DNA of 64,000 bases from Nitrosarchaeum sp. (GTDB lineage: Archaea > Thermoproteota > Nitrososphaeria > Nitrososphaerales > Nitrosopumilaceae), in assembly GCA_003569705.1 (NCBI GenBank), contig BGOU01000001.1, forward strand, positions 124,001 through 188,000. Direction: 5' to 3'. Shown here piece by piece: positions 63,048 through 64,000 of the stretch. The translations under genes were made by a program, and so were the position numbers. Position 1 is the stretch's first letter, and the number at the start of each line of letters is the position of its first letter. The notes beneath the pieces were generated by a model, which was not told where the DNA came from, searched no databases, and saw only the letters and a program-made list of their open reading frames with translations.

Positions 63048-64000
63048 TCCACTTTAACTGAATCCAATCGCCATGATTGTGTTACAAAAGTATCTTCTAA
63101 AGAAACACCTTTTTTAACTTGTGATTCCAATAATCCTGTCCAACATATCTGACTACCGCAATCACCTGAATATTTTTGTGGAGCTACAAAAAATTTACAA
63201 CCATGTCTTTTACAAACATCTTGTAGCATTTCAGATAATCTTTTGTTTGCAGCAACACCACCAACAATTAGCAATTCTTTTTTTCTAGTAAATGATAAAG
63301 CTCGCTCTACTACCTCACTCATCATTGCAAAAGCGGTTTCCTGTAATGAAAAACATGCATCAGCTTTACTTTTTGATACAATTGATTTTGTCGCAGATAA
63401 CAACCCAGAAAATGACACATCGTTTCCTTTTACAGAATATGGAAGTAGAATATAATTAGAAGTTGATGAAGCCAATTCTTCAATGTTTTTTCCACATGGA
63501 GAAGCAAATCCAATTGATCTTCCAAATTGATCAAGTAACTGACCTAATGTAATATCCAAAGTTTCTCCAAAAACTCGCCATTGTTTATTTAGAAATGCAA
63601 GTATCATTGTGTGTCCTCCAGAAACTAGAAGAACCAATGGATTTTTTGCACCAGTAAGTAATTTTCCTAATTCAATATGTCCAAGTGCATGATTTACAGG
63701 ATAGATTGGAATATTGTAATAAGATGCAAGAGAACGTGCTACCACTGCTCCTACTCTCAGACAAGGACCAAGTCCTGGTCCTGCCGCATATGAGATAATA
63801 TCAAGATCTTTGATTGTAACTCCAGCCTCTTGAAGGCACTCAGATAACACAATGGCACTGTTTTCAAGATGATGACGTGATGCCTCTCTTGGATGAATTC
63901 CCTCACCTTCAGGAGGACGATAAATTTTTCTCACGTCAGATAGAATTTTTCCTTGTTTTCCTTTTTTTTCTAATATTGCACAGGAGAAAGTATGAGCTGT
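63041..64000 (-). CDS. kae1: KEOPS t6A transferase Kae1 (N-terminus outside window)
   Basis: The frame runs through the right edge; the visible part starts with TAHTFSCAILEKKGKQGKI, then IYRPPEGEGIHPREASRHH, VNHALGHIELG (iron/metal His pair), LVSGGHTMI and GGVAANKRLSEML near the end. This is Kae1/TsaD, which moves threonylcarbamoyl to A37 of ANN-decoding tRNAs. The first few residues are missing. Metal ligands and the ASKHAK-type fold are intact in the visible part. Confidence 0.95.
   Translation of the reverse strand, partial: TAHTFSCAILEKKGKQGKILSDVRKIYRPPEGEGIHPREASRHHLENSAIVLSECLQEAGVTIKDLDIISYAAGPGLGPCLRVGAVVARSLASYYNIPIYPVNHALGHIELGKLLTGAKNPLVLLVSGGHTMILAFLNKQWRVFGETLDITLGQLLDQFGRSIGFASPCGKNIEELASSTSNYILLPYSVKGNDVSFSGLLSATKSIVSKSKADACFSLQETAFAMMSEVVERALSFTRKKELLIVGGVAANKRLSEMLQDVCKRHGCKFFVAPQKYSGDCGSQICWTGLLESQVKKGVSLEDTFVTQSWRLDSVKVDY

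Overview
The window reads as a stretch of chromosome from a marine- or freshwater-type ammonia-oxidising archaeon (Nitrososphaeria/Thaumarchaeota, Nitrosopumilus-like). The evidence is the archaeal ammonia monooxygenase cluster (amoA, amoX, amoC, amoB at 31.6-34.3 kb), archaeal-type information-processing genes (TBP, eS1, S15, S11, KEOPS subunits, archaeal ValRS, PheST and TrpRS, Taw1), intron-bearing tRNAs, low GC, many TTG/GTG starts, and TATA boxes about 25 bases upstream of starts with little or no leader.

Layout. 0-9.5 kb: a cut-off gene, small regulators and membrane proteins, tRNA-Thr(CGT), a sugar-phosphate mutase plus ThiL-like pair, ribosomal protein S11, a PDCD5-like/RtcB operon, purB and a PP-loop synthetase. 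9.2-18.2 kb: pterin enzymes (PCD and a PTPS/QueD homologue), ValRS, PdxT-PdxS, a tRNA-Trp that appears to carry two introns, and aconitase. 18.2-30.4 kb: stand-alone Lrp/AsnC effector domain, EVE protein, a folded non-coding RNA candidate, PheT-PheS diverging from TrpRS, a zinc/HNH protein with a 33-bp minisatellite, CoaD, a redoxin, a B12-domain regulator, and tRNA-Ala, tRNA-Ile and tRNA-Leu. 30.5-36.1 kb: tRNA-Thr(GGT), an adenine methylase, then the amo cluster and small membrane proteins that may be further AMO subunits. 36.2-42.3 kb: S15, RecJ-like DHH nuclease, Pcc1, SerRS, eS1, an RNA-binding protein and geranylgeranyl reductase. 42.3-53.5 kb: MoxR/VWA pair, a PLP-enzyme fused to a rhodanese-like domain, ASCH protein, TBP, a PII-like protein, more effector-only Lrp proteins and Dus. 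53.5-60.4 kb: three tandem giant calcium-repeat (thrombospondin type 3) secreted proteins. 60.5-64 kb: Taw1, an XTP pyrophosphatase, Bud32 and the cut-off Kae1.

Themes. tRNA biology dominates: four aminoacyl-tRNA synthetases, RtcB (ligase for spliced tRNA halves), Dus, Taw1, three KEOPS subunits and six tRNA genes, two of them with introns inside and outside the anticodon loop. Energy metabolism is represented by ammonia oxidation and aconitase.

Sequence quality. Seven genes (S11, the zinc/HNH minisatellite protein, the redoxin, the B12-domain regulator, the adenine methylase, a small amo-adjacent membrane protein and the third calcium-repeat protein) are each broken by a frameshift that one restored base (two in the repeat gene) would repair, mostly in short homopolymers. 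Because one of them is an essential ribosomal protein, base-deletion errors in the assembly are the simplest explanation; these genes are given here as full-length loci with the break marked.
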